Origin: Lachnospiraceae bacterium UBA7202
GTDB taxonomy: Bacteria; Bacillota; Clostridia; Lachnospirales; Lachnospiraceae
Assembly (NCBI GenBank): GCA_002490705.1
Contig: DKUO01000032.1
Location: 2,174-66,173, forward strand
Length of the DNA stretch: 64,000 nt
Direction: 5' to 3'
Shown here piece by piece: positions 1 to 8,712 of this stretch. The position numbers were made by a program, and so were the translations under genes. A model generated the notes under the pieces. That model ran no database searches. It was not told the origin of the DNA and was given only the letters and a program-made list of their open reading frames with translations. The stretch's first letter is position 1; each line of letters starts with the position of its first letter.

Positions 1-2316
1 CGTCACCGTGGTTCCTTCCGTCAGCGCCGGTGTCCAGCCGTCAAACTGATAGGTGTGATCCTCATCCGATTCCCTTTCGGGATCAGCAGGTTTAGCATCA
101 TAGATATCTGCTCCATAGGGCAGGGACAGTTCCGAAAGTACCGTGCCGTCATAGTCTTTGAACACCACTGCATATTCCCTGATCTGATACACGGCTTTAA
201 CGGTCAGGTCAGATGTAACTCCCGTAAACTCCTTATCCCATCCCGTGAACCGCCAGCCTGTCCGTTCCGGTTCTTCGGGCGCTGTGGCATCCTCACCTTT
301 GTGCAGATGCTGTCTTGACAGTTCCCTGCCGTCATAGTCTTTGAAGATGACTGTATGCGCCTCACTGTATTCTTCACTTGTCTCCCCGTAACCGCACACA
401 GTACAGGCATCCGTGACGGGCGTCACAAAGGCTTTCTTCTGGGCGTCATAGTATTCCTCGCCGCGCGTGGTCTCAAAATCCTCGCACAGCAGGGTGATAT
501 GACCTTCCTGTGTACTCTTGGCAAAATAATCGTAATAGGGAGATCCCCTGTGTATCTCTATCTCCGTACAGATGGGCAGTTCCATGTCTACATCAGACCG
601 TGGCGGGACATCTGCCTGCACCGTGCGGACAACCGCCTTTTTATATGTATTAAAGCCAAAGGCAGCTTTACCGATATGGGCTACGTTTTCCCCGATCACC
701 AATGTGCCGATCATCGTAGTCTCACCCGTGTGGTAATCCCCGCTGCGCGACAATACATAATCACCTACATAAGTGACGCTGTCCGGCAGGATAAGGGTAT
801 CCTGTATAAGCCCCATAGCATAGAAAAGGCAGTCCGGCAGGCTTTTTACCTGTTCCCCGATATGCAGGGCACCCACTGTCACTCCGTAAAAGGGTGTGCG
901 GTGATTATACGCCTCTGTCATCCCTTCTATCTGCGCATCCACGGCATTGTAGTTTAATGTCCCGATCCGGTCAACTGAGAAAGCCAGTTTCCCGATGGAT
1001 TCCACATGTTCGCCGACCGTCAGTTCCCCGATGGAAATATCATCACTGTAGAAAGCCCATGCCCCCACCGTGGTCAGACAGTCCGGGAATACGAGCGTGT
1101 CAGCCGTATAGTCAATGCCATAGAACAGATGCTCCGGGATCGCCGTTACCCGGCTGCCGATCGTAATGCCGGAAACCGTGATATTCCCGAAAGTACCCAA
1201 TACAACCTCCCCATACGGCTCGGACACGGCATTTACCGCGTTGTAATGGATATTTTCGATCTCATTTCCCGCAAGCGCTTCCCTTCCGATCTCTTTCACA
1301 TCCTCCCCGATCGTCAGCGTGGTGATCGTCTTGTCATCATAAAATGCCTTGCGGCCTATCCGCTCCACATCAAGCGTCAGTTCATCCATCGTCATATATG
1401 ACGAGGCAAAGCAGTAATCGGGAATGGATTTCACATTTCCGCCTATGTGCAGCCCCCAGATATATGCCTGAAAGAAAACCCCCGTGCTTTCTCCTCCCGC
1501 ACCGGTCTCGGCTGCTTCCGCATTATAGTAAAGTTCTGATATCTTCATGCGCTTAAACAGGCTGTCTTTCATATATGTGACCGTCTCCGGGATGGTGGCG
1601 GAAGGGAAAGTGGGCGTTTCTGACGGCAGCGAAAAAGTAAGGCGTGTTACCGTATAGTCCCCTATCCGTGAAGGGATATTTAATGCCTTGTAATCCCATG
1701 TTGACTCCTTGCAGTCCTCCAGTTCATAGATTTCCGCCGTCCCGTCATCATAACCGTAATAATGGTATATGACGCCGTTTGCATCCGTGTAGGTGCTGTC
1801 CGCGTCCTGCGCTGCAGCGGTTTCCTCTGCCAGCGCCGAAAAGAGCATCATACCCTCCTCTGCGGTTTCCTCCGCTTCGGTTTCCTCTGCCGGCTCTTTC
1901 TCCCCGGCAGGCTCCTCCGTCACGGCAGGCTCATCTTCTCCTGCTTCATTTTCATCCCCTTCTTTTTTCGTTTCTCCTTCCGGCGGCCCCTCCGGGTTCT
2001 TCTCTTTATCCGGGTCCTCACTGTCCGGGGCTTTTTCTTCCGTCCCTTCTGCACCGGCTTCTTCGTTGTCTTCCTGATCACCGGATTCTTCCATATCTTC
2101 TGACACGGCTGGATCACCCTGCTCTCCTGTGTCTTTCGGCTGCTCCGCGCCTTCCGTCTCTCCCCCTGCGTCGTTATTCCCTGAAACACTCTCCTGCATC
2201 TGCGCCTCCTGCCCGGTCCCGCTCTCCATCGCATAAACACGCATACCTGCCATGTGGGAAAAGACCATTGCCGCACACAAAAGCCCTGTGATCGCCCTTA
2301 CTGCTCTCTTTTTCAT
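1..2316 (-). CDS. BspA-like leucine-rich-repeat surface protein (3' end outside window)
   Basis: Reading the minus strand gives one open frame from about 2316 to the left edge, so only the N-terminal ~770 residues are visible. It starts with MKKRAV and a hydrophobic signal peptide. A long acidic, Pro/Glu-rich linker of about 130 residues follows (many E, P, D, G). Repeats of the LRR_5/BspA type come next, recognisable by recurring units such as LTIGEDVKEIG, LHIGGNVKSIP and LVIGENVAHIG, each about 23 residues. Near the edge are two InlB/MBG-like units (VIFKDYDG..L and VVFKDYDGTVLS). Such proteins are secreted or wall-bound and serve adhesion or carbohydrate binding; the anchor would lie outside the window. 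In-frame ATGs also occur at 2325 and 2336, but GGGAGG sits about 10 bases before the 2316 ATG, so that start is preferred. Confidence 0.85.
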   Translation of the reverse strand, partial: MKKRAVRAITGLLCAAMVFSHMAGMRVYAMESGTGQEAQMQESVSGNNDAGGETEGAEQPKDTGEQGDPAVSEDMEESGDQEDNEEAGAEGTEEKAPDSEDPDKEKNPEGPPEGETKKEGDENEAGEDEPAVTEEPAGEKEPAEETEAEETAEEGMMLFSALAEETAAAQDADSTYTDANGVIYHYYGYDDGTAEIYELEDCKESTWDYKALNIPSRIGDYTVTRLTFSLPSETPTFPSATIPETVTYMKDSLFKRMKISELYYNAEAAETGAGGESTGVFFQAYIWGLHIGGNVKSIPDYCFASSYMTMDELTLDVERIGRKAFYDDKTITTLTIGEDVKEIGREALAGNEIENIHYNAVNAVSEPYGEVVLGTFGNITVSGITIGSRVTAIPEHLFYGIDYTADTLVFPDCLTTVGAWAFYSDDISIGELTVGEHVESIGKLAFSVDRIGTLNYNAVDAQIEGMTEAYNHRTPFYGVTVGALHIGEQVKSLPDCLFYAMGLIQDTLILPDSVTYVGDYVLSRSGDYHTGETTMIGTLVIGENVAHIGKAAFGFNTYKKAVVRTVQADVPPRSDVDMELPICTEIEIHRGSPYYDYFAKSTQEGHITLLCEDFETTRGEEYYDAQKKAFVTPVTDACTVCGYGETSEEYSEAHTVIFKDYDGRELSRQHLHKGEDATAPEEPERTGWRFTGWDKEFTGVTSDLTVKAVYQIREYAVVFKDYDGTVLSELSLPYGADIYDAKPADPERESDEDHTYQFDGWTPALTEGTTVT

Positions 2317-2338
2317 TCTCCGCATACCTCCCGTCATT

Positions 2339-2363
2339 AAAAAAAGCGGTCATTTCTGACCGC
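2339..2363 (-). terminator. Hairpin with U7 tract just before the LRR gene
   Basis: On the minus strand GCGGTCA and TGACCGC form a perfect 7-bp stem with a 4-base loop, followed by seven T. It ends only a few bases before the Shine-Dalgarno of the leucine-rich-repeat gene, so it may act as an attenuator in that gene's leader rather than as a simple gene end. Confidence 0.6.
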
Positions 2364-2411
2364 CCTGCCTGTAGTGCCTTTTACTTTGTCCCCTGCTCTC
2401 CTTTTTGTAAT

Positions 2412-2455
2412 ATAAAAACCGCCCGATAACAGGATAATCCCCTGTAATCGGACGG
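2412..2455 (-). terminator. Rho-independent terminator after the Rpn locus
   Basis: On the minus strand a 15-position stem (CCGTCCGATTACAGG with CCTGTTATCGGGCGG, one mismatch and one G-T pair) is followed by TTTTTAT. It ends transcripts coming from the Rpn-type genes at 2490-3523. Confidence 0.85.
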
Positions 2456-2489
2456 TCACTGACTCTTTCCTACGATTTTTTCAACTGCT

Positions 2490-2693
2490 CTACAGTTCTT
2501 TCAAAAGCATCGCTTTATCCGCCTCTGATACTTTCATTGCCGACATTGCCTGTTCCGCAGACCATTTCATAGATTCCATCAAATTCTTTATTGATTCCAA
2601 CAAACTATTCAGCCTTACATTTTCCGCATATTTTTCAACCGCTTCACACATAATCTCCCGGTCTCCATTCCACTTTAATCCGCATCGGCTCAC
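2490..2693 (-). pseudogene. Orphan C-terminal tail of an Rpn-family protein
   Basis: From about residue 15 this 67-residue frame repeats the C-terminal tail of the gene just upstream: MCEAVEKYAENVRLNSLLES, then a coiled, Lys/Glu-rich end finishing AMLLKEL where the neighbour ends AMLLKKL. It has no nuclease domain and no ribosome site; the first codon would be a GTG overlapping the upstream stop. It looks like the remains of a second tandem Rpn copy left after recombination between repeats. It is probably not a functional gene. Confidence 0.7.
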
Positions 2694-3523
2694 AATTTCT
2701 TCAAAAGCATAGCCTTATCCGCTTCTGATAGTTTCATAGCAGCCATAGCCTGCTCTGCAGACCACTTCATAGAATCCATCAAATTTTTTATGGTCTCCAA
2801 CAAACTGTTCAGTCTTACATTTTCCGCCTTTTTCTCTGCATACTCTTTTGCATATTCTTTTGCGTAATTTTCAACCGCTTCACACATCCTCTTTCGACCT
2901 CCTTCTTCCTTAAAATGCCTTACCCCTTTAGCCAGTTCCGGATAATACATATCCTTCGCTTCCTTACAGCCAAAGTCATGCATCAATCTACCGACTGTGT
3001 CGTCTCCCTTATAGTTTCCATTCACATAGACAATATGAGAACCATCATCAAAGATATCGTCAATCTCCTCAAAATGGCGATTGATCGTATAAATCGGTAT
3101 CCCATGCCCAAAGATATCCGTCTGGGTGATAAACACCATATACGAATCCTGAAGCTCCGAAAACTCCTGCCCTGCTTTCAACATCCGTGAATCCATCATA
3201 CTGCTGTTAAATCTGGCACGACGGATATGTGCACCTTCCGGCTTCTTCTGCACTTCCACATTATAATGCTTTCCCGTACTGTCTTTTGCCAGAATATCCA
3301 GACGGATGTCCCGTCCGCCAACTACCGGGCTCTGCAATTCCCGCTGCCCCACAACACTTATGACTTGAATATCGTCTTTTTTCAGTATAATCTTTAACAG
3401 AAGCTCCGTTGCTTCTATATTCCCATCAAATACCACAGACATCAGATCATCATCGAATAAACGCATTCCATCAACAATCTGCTCTACGGTTCTGCTATCC
3501 TGCCGTATTTCTTCCCCAGCCAT
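2690..3523 (-). CDS. Rpn-family recombination-promoting nuclease / PD-(D/E)XK transposase-like protein
   Basis: This 277-residue protein belongs to the PDDEXK_2 (Rpn, formerly 'putative transposase') family. The nuclease core is visible: Asp76 in RLDILAK, then NVEVQKK with Glu90 and Gln92, the E-x-Q form typical of these enzymes. A conserved middle (ARFNSSMMDSRMLKAGQ and FITQTDIFGHGIPIYTINR) and a charged tail rich in Lys, Glu and Ala follow (about residues 210-277). Rpn proteins of E. coli are DNA endonucleases that promote RecA-independent recombination, and many bacteria carry large variable families of them. The tail holds a short internal repeat (AKEYAKEYAEKKAE). Two damaged relatives lie at 2490-2693 and 8822-9632. 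Start ATG at 3523. Confidence 0.85.
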   Translation of the reverse strand: MAGEEIRQDSRTVEQIVDGMRLFDDDLMSVVFDGNIEATELLLKIILKKDDIQVISVVGQRELQSPVVGGRDIRLDILAKDSTGKHYNVEVQKKPEGAHIRRARFNSSMMDSRMLKAGQEFSELQDSYMVFITQTDIFGHGIPIYTINRHFEEIDDIFDDGSHIVYVNGNYKGDDTVGRLMHDFGCKEAKDMYYPELAKGVRHFKEEGGRKRMCEAVENYAKEYAKEYAEKKAENVRLNSLLETIKNLMDSMKWSAEQAMAAMKLSEADKAMLLKKL

Positions 3524-3850
3524 TGATCCACCACCTTTTTGACTGTCTTTTCTTTGGCCATCTCATCATTAAGTTACTATTATTATATCCTATCGTGCAA
3601 GGACTCACAATCCGATTTTTACGAAATCATAACCCCGGAAGGCATGAATCGGAAGCACAAATCATTTTTCCCGAAACACATTTCCCCGTCCATCCAGTAC
3701 ACCATTTTGTACACCATTTTTTTGAAAAATGACGATTTTTGATGACACAAGACGAATGGTTAAAAGTGCCAAGAAGCCCGTAAAATAGGCACTTATAATG
3801 CATGACGGAACAGTGAGTGCTAAAATTGTGAGAAAAGTTTATAAAGTGTT
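3524..3850. repeat. Upstream repeat of the Rpn locus, copy A
   Basis: Shares long, slightly diverged stretches with 8354-8660 and, over its first part, with 9648-9815: the CATTATTAAGTTAC-like block, CCTATCGTGCAAGGACTC, the double 'gtacaccat' block, the stretch around ATGACGATTTTTGATGACAC, and the AGTGCC...GGCACT hairpin. It carries the promoter of the intact Rpn gene. Confidence 0.8.
3582..3610 (-). promoter_or_regulatory. Promoter of the intact Rpn gene
   Basis: On the minus strand TTGTGA (3610-3605), 17 bases, then TATAAT (3587-3582). The same arrangement is kept in the repeat before the broken copy (TTGAGA-N17-TATAAT, 9719-9691). Confidence 0.65.
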
Positions 3851-3859
3851 GATGTTATG

Positions 3860-4229
3860 CAGTTTCTAATGTACCATACGATTGACATGTTTTTCTTCTA
3901 ATCTACAAAAATCCACCGTCGATATTGCTAACGGTGGACTCTTTCTTAGAACTTCTCGCCTCGCTGGAACAGAAGCTTTCTGTATTGTAGCCGCAGGTCG
4001 CGGAAATACGGCTACGTTCCCATGATGTGTTGGACATGTCCCTGTCCATGATAACAATTCTCGAAACCGTATGCTGTGCCCGTGGGCTGACCCTCGCCGG
4101 ATATAATATATCTGAACACTCAGTCTGTTCGGAATCTATGCGGGAAAGACGCTCGATCCTGACCGCCTATGCAGAGCCTTCTTGACCCTCTGAACAGAAA
4201 TTTTGAATTGCTATTGAAGAGACGCAGAA
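3860..4229 (-). mobile_element. Possible IS200/IS605-type right-end remnant
   Basis: No intact gene is seen in this 370-base gap. On the minus strand there is a perfect 8-bp hairpin, TCCACCGT with ACGGTGGA (3912-3938), followed by TTTTTG. Upstream of it runs a GC-richer structured stretch with an open frame containing TVSRIVIMDRD and SRISATCGYNTES. Sub-terminal hairpins of this kind after a GC-rich tail mark right ends of IS200/IS605 elements, where the omega/reRNA of TnpB lies. This is pattern recognition only; neither tnpA nor the tnpB catalytic region is present. Confidence 0.35.
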
Positions 4230-5912
4230 TTATTCTCCCTGATAATTACGGAACATCAATTGTCTCATATCATACATTTCCGTCATAATCGACCTTGGCG
4301 CATCCAGCAATAGAAAAGGGGGTTGATCCTCTTGATCCGGGATGACAGCCAGCCCATCCATCAATCGATCCATACTATATTTATCAAATGACAACTCTGC
4401 CTTTGGTACTTTTCCATTGGATAACTCTTCCTCTGAAAGCGTCTCCTTATGTGTCGCATTATATGCTTTAAAGTTTTTTTCAAATATTTCCCGAGGAACA
4501 TGATCGGTAAGTTTCTTATTATCAAATAAATATAAACCATTCACCTTATCAAAATCATGTTTTTTTTCTAGTTCCAAGATATATTTGTAACAATCTGTTT
4601 CTTCAATATGCTTTTTTTGATGGCATGTATCGCCCGAAAAGACATCTTCAGACTTTACATTGAGTGATCGGAAATTTTTTAATTGTTCAACGAAATAATA
4701 TACATCATCAGGACAGCCATCCACTTCTTTATTAATCGCATTTAGACGGTTAAAAAAATAACTGTCCGTAAAAGCTAAATAGTATCCTGTTATTTCATGC
4801 TGTTCTACGATTTCTTGTACTGTATCCTGATCATAAAAATCAAACCCCGGTTGATTCATCATCCACAGCACAACCTCACGAAGCATCTTACCGATAATGG
4901 AAGTATATTTGTGAAAAATGACCTGCGTATAAGCCAGATACCGATTCACCATATACTGATCCGCACAGCCAATCCCCTTTTCCTTAACACCCACGATCCA
5001 TGCGCGTTCTTCCCCTATGGTACATTCTCTTACCGCCAAGTTTTGTAACAAAAGACCGATATCAAAACTCCCGTACGTTGCACCTGAAAAAGTTGCGTCC
5101 CTTAATAAATAATCAATTCTGTCTGCATCCAGCTCCGAATGAAGCATCTGGATCATCGCCGTAAAGTATCGCGGAAAGGCGCCCACTTCCTCATATTTAT
5201 AATCTCCATCGCCCTGGATTAAGGCACAGATATCATAGATAATTCTGGTCGCAAAATCCTCGATTTCGTCACCTGAAAATTCCGACGGACTGCGACCGCT
5301 TTCATCAAAAGCGCCTTCTTTTATTCCATCTATAATAATTTTCTTGATGCACGTACTGCTTTTGATTACCTTTGCCGTGACGGATTCGTGGTGAAAAGGA
5401 CCTTTGACAACCAATTTTCGCTTCGGCTTTTGTATCTTATCTACCGGTATATCCTCTCCCTCTACAATCGCTTCCACTTGCATGATTTTATTGACACTAT
5501 CCGCCACCTCCGCCGAAAAAATTTCCTTTAACGAAGTATCCCTTTTTCTCAATACACTTCTTTCTATATCGTACACCTGTTCTAAGTCATGAGACAGAGG
5601 GTAATGCCCCAGATCATGCAGCATGCCAGCCAATCGCAATAATTGTCTTTCTGCGGGACTAAAGATTTTCAAATGTAATGCCATCTGATCGATGATATGC
5701 ATGACACCCAGCGAATGGATATATCTATTGTGCAAAGCACACGGGAAAATACGTTTCACCAGACCCAACTGAGATATGTCTTGCAACCGCTTAAAAATCG
5801 GCAGCATCTCAATCCTATTTTCCAAAGCCGTTAAACCTATAAAACCATGGACATTATCCAAAATATGGTTTACAAAAACAATGTCCTTAACCGTTTCTTT
5901 TGTATTCGCCAT
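4230..5912 (-). CDS. HD-domain phosphohydrolase, dNTPase-like (YwfO / EF1143 type)
   Basis: A 560-residue cytoplasmic enzyme of the HD superfamily. The metal site is clear: NRYIHSLGVMHI supplies His66, MLHDLGHYPLSH supplies the His99-Asp100 pair and His103, and ELDADRIDYLLRDA (about residue 260) supplies the distal Asp. This is the dGTPase/SAMHD1-like layout, so dNTP or related nucleotide hydrolysis is the family-based prediction. The length and the Cys/Lys-rich C-terminal third exceed the minimal domain. The next gene upstream (5929-6414) is read in the same direction with a 16-base gap, so the two form an operon. In Bacillus the relatives ywfO and ywgA also lie close together. The substrate cannot be told from sequence. 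Confidence 0.85.
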   Translation of the reverse strand: MANTKETVKDIVFVNHILDNVHGFIGLTALENRIEMLPIFKRLQDISQLGLVKRIFPCALHNRYIHSLGVMHIIDQMALHLKIFSPAERQLLRLAGMLHDLGHYPLSHDLEQVYDIERSVLRKRDTSLKEIFSAEVADSVNKIMQVEAIVEGEDIPVDKIQKPKRKLVVKGPFHHESVTAKVIKSSTCIKKIIIDGIKEGAFDESGRSPSEFSGDEIEDFATRIIYDICALIQGDGDYKYEEVGAFPRYFTAMIQMLHSELDADRIDYLLRDATFSGATYGSFDIGLLLQNLAVRECTIGEERAWIVGVKEKGIGCADQYMVNRYLAYTQVIFHKYTSIIGKMLREVVLWMMNQPGFDFYDQDTVQEIVEQHEITGYYLAFTDSYFFNRLNAINKEVDGCPDDVYYFVEQLKNFRSLNVKSEDVFSGDTCHQKKHIEETDCYKYILELEKKHDFDKVNGLYLFDNKKLTDHVPREIFEKNFKAYNATHKETLSEEELSNGKVPKAELSFDKYSMDRLMDGLAVIPDQEDQPPFLLLDAPRSIMTEMYDMRQLMFRNYQGE

Positions 5913-5928
5913 CTTTCCAACTTATCCT

Positions 5929-6414
5929 TTACCGTGCAAATAATTCTTGCAGGCATCCCATTGCCCGTAAGTTCTCTGAATGATTAGTCAACTTATCCCT
6001 TTTAAGTTCTTCCAGCTTATTAATAATGATCTCGTCTGAACTGGATGGATACATATACACTTTAAGATAACGCAAAGAAGCAATTGCCTCGGCCCAATAC
6101 CGCATCGAATAAACAGAGGTCTTAGAAAATGCATCTGCTAATAATTCCATCACTTTCTCCGCCTTTTGACTAAATTCTACATTTGCTGAATCATCCACAT
6201 CTTCCTTTTTCATATCATCACTAAGATCCGGAGAAAAAGGCCCGTAATGATCCCATACAAAATCATACTCTCCACATGACACACCAAATTCACGCAATAA
6301 AAAGACAACCTTTTGCATCATGACCCGATCGTCCATCACACCTGCCTGGAACTCCCGGCCATAAACCTTCGCAAAGACCGCCCTCAATACACTTTGCTGC
6401 GATATTCTTTTCAT
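5929..6414 (-). CDS. YwgA / Panacea-like (SocA-type) protein paired with the HD enzyme
   Basis: A 161-residue protein with no membrane segment. The block MMQKVVFLLREFG ... YDFVWDHYGPFSPDLSDDM matches the 'helix - F - HxYGPYS' core of YwgA and the wider Panacea/DUF4065 fold. Panacea proteins act as antitoxins or chaperone-like partners in many toxin systems. A longer frame begins at 6486, but its first 24 residues are odd (several Tyr/Phe), while GGGAGG lies 11 bases before the ATG at 6414, so that start is chosen. It is the first gene of an operon with the HD phosphohydrolase. It may control or recruit that enzyme, but this is inference. Confidence 0.65.
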   Translation of the reverse strand: MKRISQQSVLRAVFAKVYGREFQAGVMDDRVMMQKVVFLLREFGVSCGEYDFVWDHYGPFSPDLSDDMKKEDVDDSANVEFSQKAEKVMELLADAFSKTSVYSMRYWAEAIASLRYLKVYMYPSSSDEIIINKLEELKRDKLTNHSENLRAMGCLQELFAR

Positions 6415-6491
6415 AAATAATTTTTCCTCCCTAACATAAAAGTAATAGAAATAGTTGCCAAAACCTTTGCCTCTTAATCTTGACATTTAAC

Positions 6492-6515
6492 GGTATCATT
6501 ATACAGAAAGATACC
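6492..6515 (-). promoter_or_regulatory. -10 element inside an inverted repeat before the YwgA/HD operon
   Basis: GGTATC and GATACC are separated by 12 bases that contain the minus-strand TATAAT (6503-6498). No good -35 is visible, so an activator or an unusual promoter is possible. The dyad is a candidate operator for this operon. Confidence 0.4.
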
Positions 6516-6924
6516 AGCATCTAATTATATCAGAAAATATATGAAAAAGCAAATTTTGAGCCCTTTTAGCATCCGGTTAGTATTCTGTCCCCGTCTGCTA
6601 CCTGCAGTCAGATCATCCCGTGTGTATCCACCGTTTGGCATAATGACCACATTCATTAGTCTATCTTATCCAATCCATTCTGTCAACCATAAAACAAAAA
6701 TCGACACGATATGCAACAAAATATATTCTCATTTATCATAATCTGCTTCTCCTGTTATATGTCATTTTTTCATAACGCTTCTGACCAGCTTTGTAAATAT
6801 CCGCCGTCCTGTTTTCCCATCCTATCTCCTACTACAATGTATTTATGGTTAATATCCCTTACAGCCAGTAAGGAATTATCCATCTTATTGCTTAAGCTGT
6901 TAGAATGAGTAATGCAATAGGTCT
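6516..6924. other. Intergenic gap, nothing recognised
   Basis: AT-rich sequence between the YwgA/HD operon and the IS110 element. Short open frames here lack ribosome sites and resemble nothing known to me. Confidence 0.5.
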
Positions 6925-7101
6925 GGCCGTTTTCTCCTAGAACTTTACGTCCGTAGTATAGTCAGCCAACCAGCCCTCATTCGCAGCATTCGTTTTACGC
7001 AGGTTGAACCTTTAGGCGTTCGTGTGATACCCAGTAGATTGAACAGGCAATGAGTAAATCTGGTATTGACCATTGCGAATTCTTTTAAAGGAGTATCTGT
7101 T
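6925..7101 (+). ncRNA. Candidate IS110 bridge RNA region
   Basis: This is non-coding DNA directly before the transposase start, with several self-complementary patches (for example GGTTGAACCTTTAGG and neighbouring GCGTTC/AACGC-like pairs). In IS110-group elements the left-end non-coding DNA is transcribed into the bridge RNA that pairs with target and donor. The assignment rests on position only. Confidence 0.35.
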
Positions 7102-8241
7102 ATGAACGCTGTTGGTATTGATATCTCCAAAGGTAAGAGCACTGTCACCATCCGCAGCCCCGGCGATATTGTCATCATGTCTCCCCGCGACGTCCCGCAC
7201 ACGCAGTCCGCAATCAATGACCTGATAGATCTTATACGGGGACTCGACGGGGAAACGAAAGTCTGTATGGAGCATACTGGAAGGTACTATGAACCGGTCG
7301 CTACATGGCTTTCTGATGCGGTATCTTTGTCAGCGCAGTAAATCCCATGCTCATCAAAGACTTTGGGGATGATTCCCTGCGCACACCCAAGACCGACAAG
7401 GCGGATTCTAAAAAAATCGCCCGTTACACCCTTGACCGATGGGCGAAACTGAAGCAGTATGGAAGTATGGATAAAACACGCAACCAACTAAAAACCATGA
7501 ACCGCCAGTTCGGTTTCTACATGGCACAGAAGACCGCTATGAAGAACAACCTCATCGCCCTGCTTGACCAGACCTACTGGCATGTGGATTGTGTCCGCTC
7601 TAAATCACTGGATGCCTTTACAGAGCATGACCAGAACTGGTGCAGGCGCAAAGGCTATAACTTCAGCACCGATAAAGCTGAAAAGATCTATCAGCTTTCC
7701 TCTGACCTGATTGCTGTATTCCCAAAAGACGACAGCACGAAACTTGCTGATACGACAAGCTGTGACAATGCTGAATACCGCTTCTGAAACAGTGGAATCC
7801 CTCCGTGCGAAAATGGACGAAACTGCTTCCATACTGCCTGAATACCCTGTTGTCATGGCAATGAACGGTGTCGGCCCTTCCCTCGGCCCACAGCTCATGG
7901 CTGAGATCGGGGATGTGACGCGTTTCACACACCGCGGGGCACTGACTGCTTTTGCAGGCGTTGACCCCGGAAAGAATGATTCTAGTCAGCACATCCAGAA
8001 AAGCGTACCTACAACCAAGAAGGGCTCACCAAGCCTGCGCAAGACCCTTTTCCAGATCATGAACGGCCTCATCAAGCGTTCTCCTGCTGACGATCCCGTT
8101 TATGCTTTTATGGACAAGAAGCGGGCGCAGGAAAAGCCTTACTACGTCTACATGACCGCCGTGGCAAACAAGTTCCTCCGCATTTATTATGGGCGGGGAA
8201 AGGAATATTTTTCCACGATTGTAGAAACCGAAGAAACCTAA
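7102..8241 (+). pseudogene. IS110-family DEDD transposase, two frameshifts
   Basis: The ATG at 7102 follows AAAGGAG. Three frame segments together make a normal-length (~380 residue) IS110 transposase. Segment one carries GIDISKGK (first Asp) and CMEHTGRYYEPVA (Glu). Segment two carries KTDKADSKKIARYTL (the two later Asp residues). Segment three has the C-terminal Transposase_20 part, with MNGVGPSLGPQLMAEIGDV and AFAGVDPGKNDSSQH, including the serine expected there. One base is missing near 7318-7321 (GATGCGGTATC where GATGC-GGTATC is expected in frame), which causes an early stop. One base is gained near 7741-7746, which restores the first frame. Two opposite shifts mark it as a decayed gene, not programmed frameshifting. 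Confidence 0.85.
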
Positions 8242-8353
8242 AATAATGCTGTTAACTTTTATCAGGTCAGCGTTCTACAGTGGTCTTTTTGTATCGCTTA
8301 TTTTTCAACCTGTATAAACTTTTCAAAGTAGATCAATTTCTGCTTAACTTTTC

Positions 8354-8660
8354 AGACTGTCTTTTGCCATCTCATTATTAAGTTACGATATATTATATTC
8401 TATCGTGCAAGGACTCACTATCTAATTTTTGTAAAAACATAAGTAAATATACTTAATGCATCCTCCTGTCATCAGTCCCGTACACCATTTAGTACACCAT
8501 TTTTTTGAAAAATGACGATTTTTGATGACACAAAACGAATTGTTAAAAGTGCCAAGAATCCCGTAAAACAGGCACTTACGGGGCATGACGGAACAAGATG
8601 AAAGCCACCCGCCAATCTCAAGAGGTGAGTGCTAAAATTGTGTGAAAATTTTATAAAACT
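8354..8660. repeat. Upstream repeat of the Rpn locus, copy B (no gene attached)
   Basis: Repeats the region before the intact Rpn gene (compare 3538-3850), including a minus-strand TATAAT and the AGTGCC...GGCACT hairpin. Where the Rpn gene should start, the IS110 right end is found instead, so the element or a linked deletion removed this copy's gene. Confidence 0.75.
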
Positions 8661-8680
8661 CTATTTTTTCAGTCCGTAAA

Positions 8681-8712
8681 ATAGAAAACAGGAAGCCTCT
8701 GTAACTTCCTGT
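8681..8712 (-). terminator. Terminator after the broken Rpn copy
   Basis: On the minus strand ACAGGAAG and CTTCCTGT form an 8-bp stem with a 9-base loop, followed by TTTTCTATTTT. Confidence 0.65.

Larger units (their letters stand above)
6925..8353 (+). mobile_element. Decayed IS110-family insertion sequence
   Basis: The transposase pseudogene at 7102-8241 is flanked by about 175 bases of non-coding, structure-prone DNA on the left (6925-7101) and about 110 bases on the right. IS110 elements lack terminal inverted repeats, so the ends are estimates. The right limit is placed where the Rpn upstream repeat copy B begins. The left non-coding part is where IS110-group elements encode their bridge RNA. 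Confidence 0.7.

Noticed and set aside
1762..2291. Plus-strand Ser/Pro/Phe-rich frames in the first 2.3 kb
   Set aside because: They are the complement of the acidic Pro/Glu linker of the surface protein; the minus strand has a signal peptide, ribosome site and repeats.
6541..6908. Short plus-strand frames in the AT-rich gap
   Set aside because: No ribosome site, biased Ile/Ser/Phe composition, no family resemblance.
7066..7787. Programmed frameshifting in the IS110 transposase
   Set aside because: IS110 transposases are normally a single frame. The two shifts are opposite single-base changes without a slippery site, so decay is simpler.
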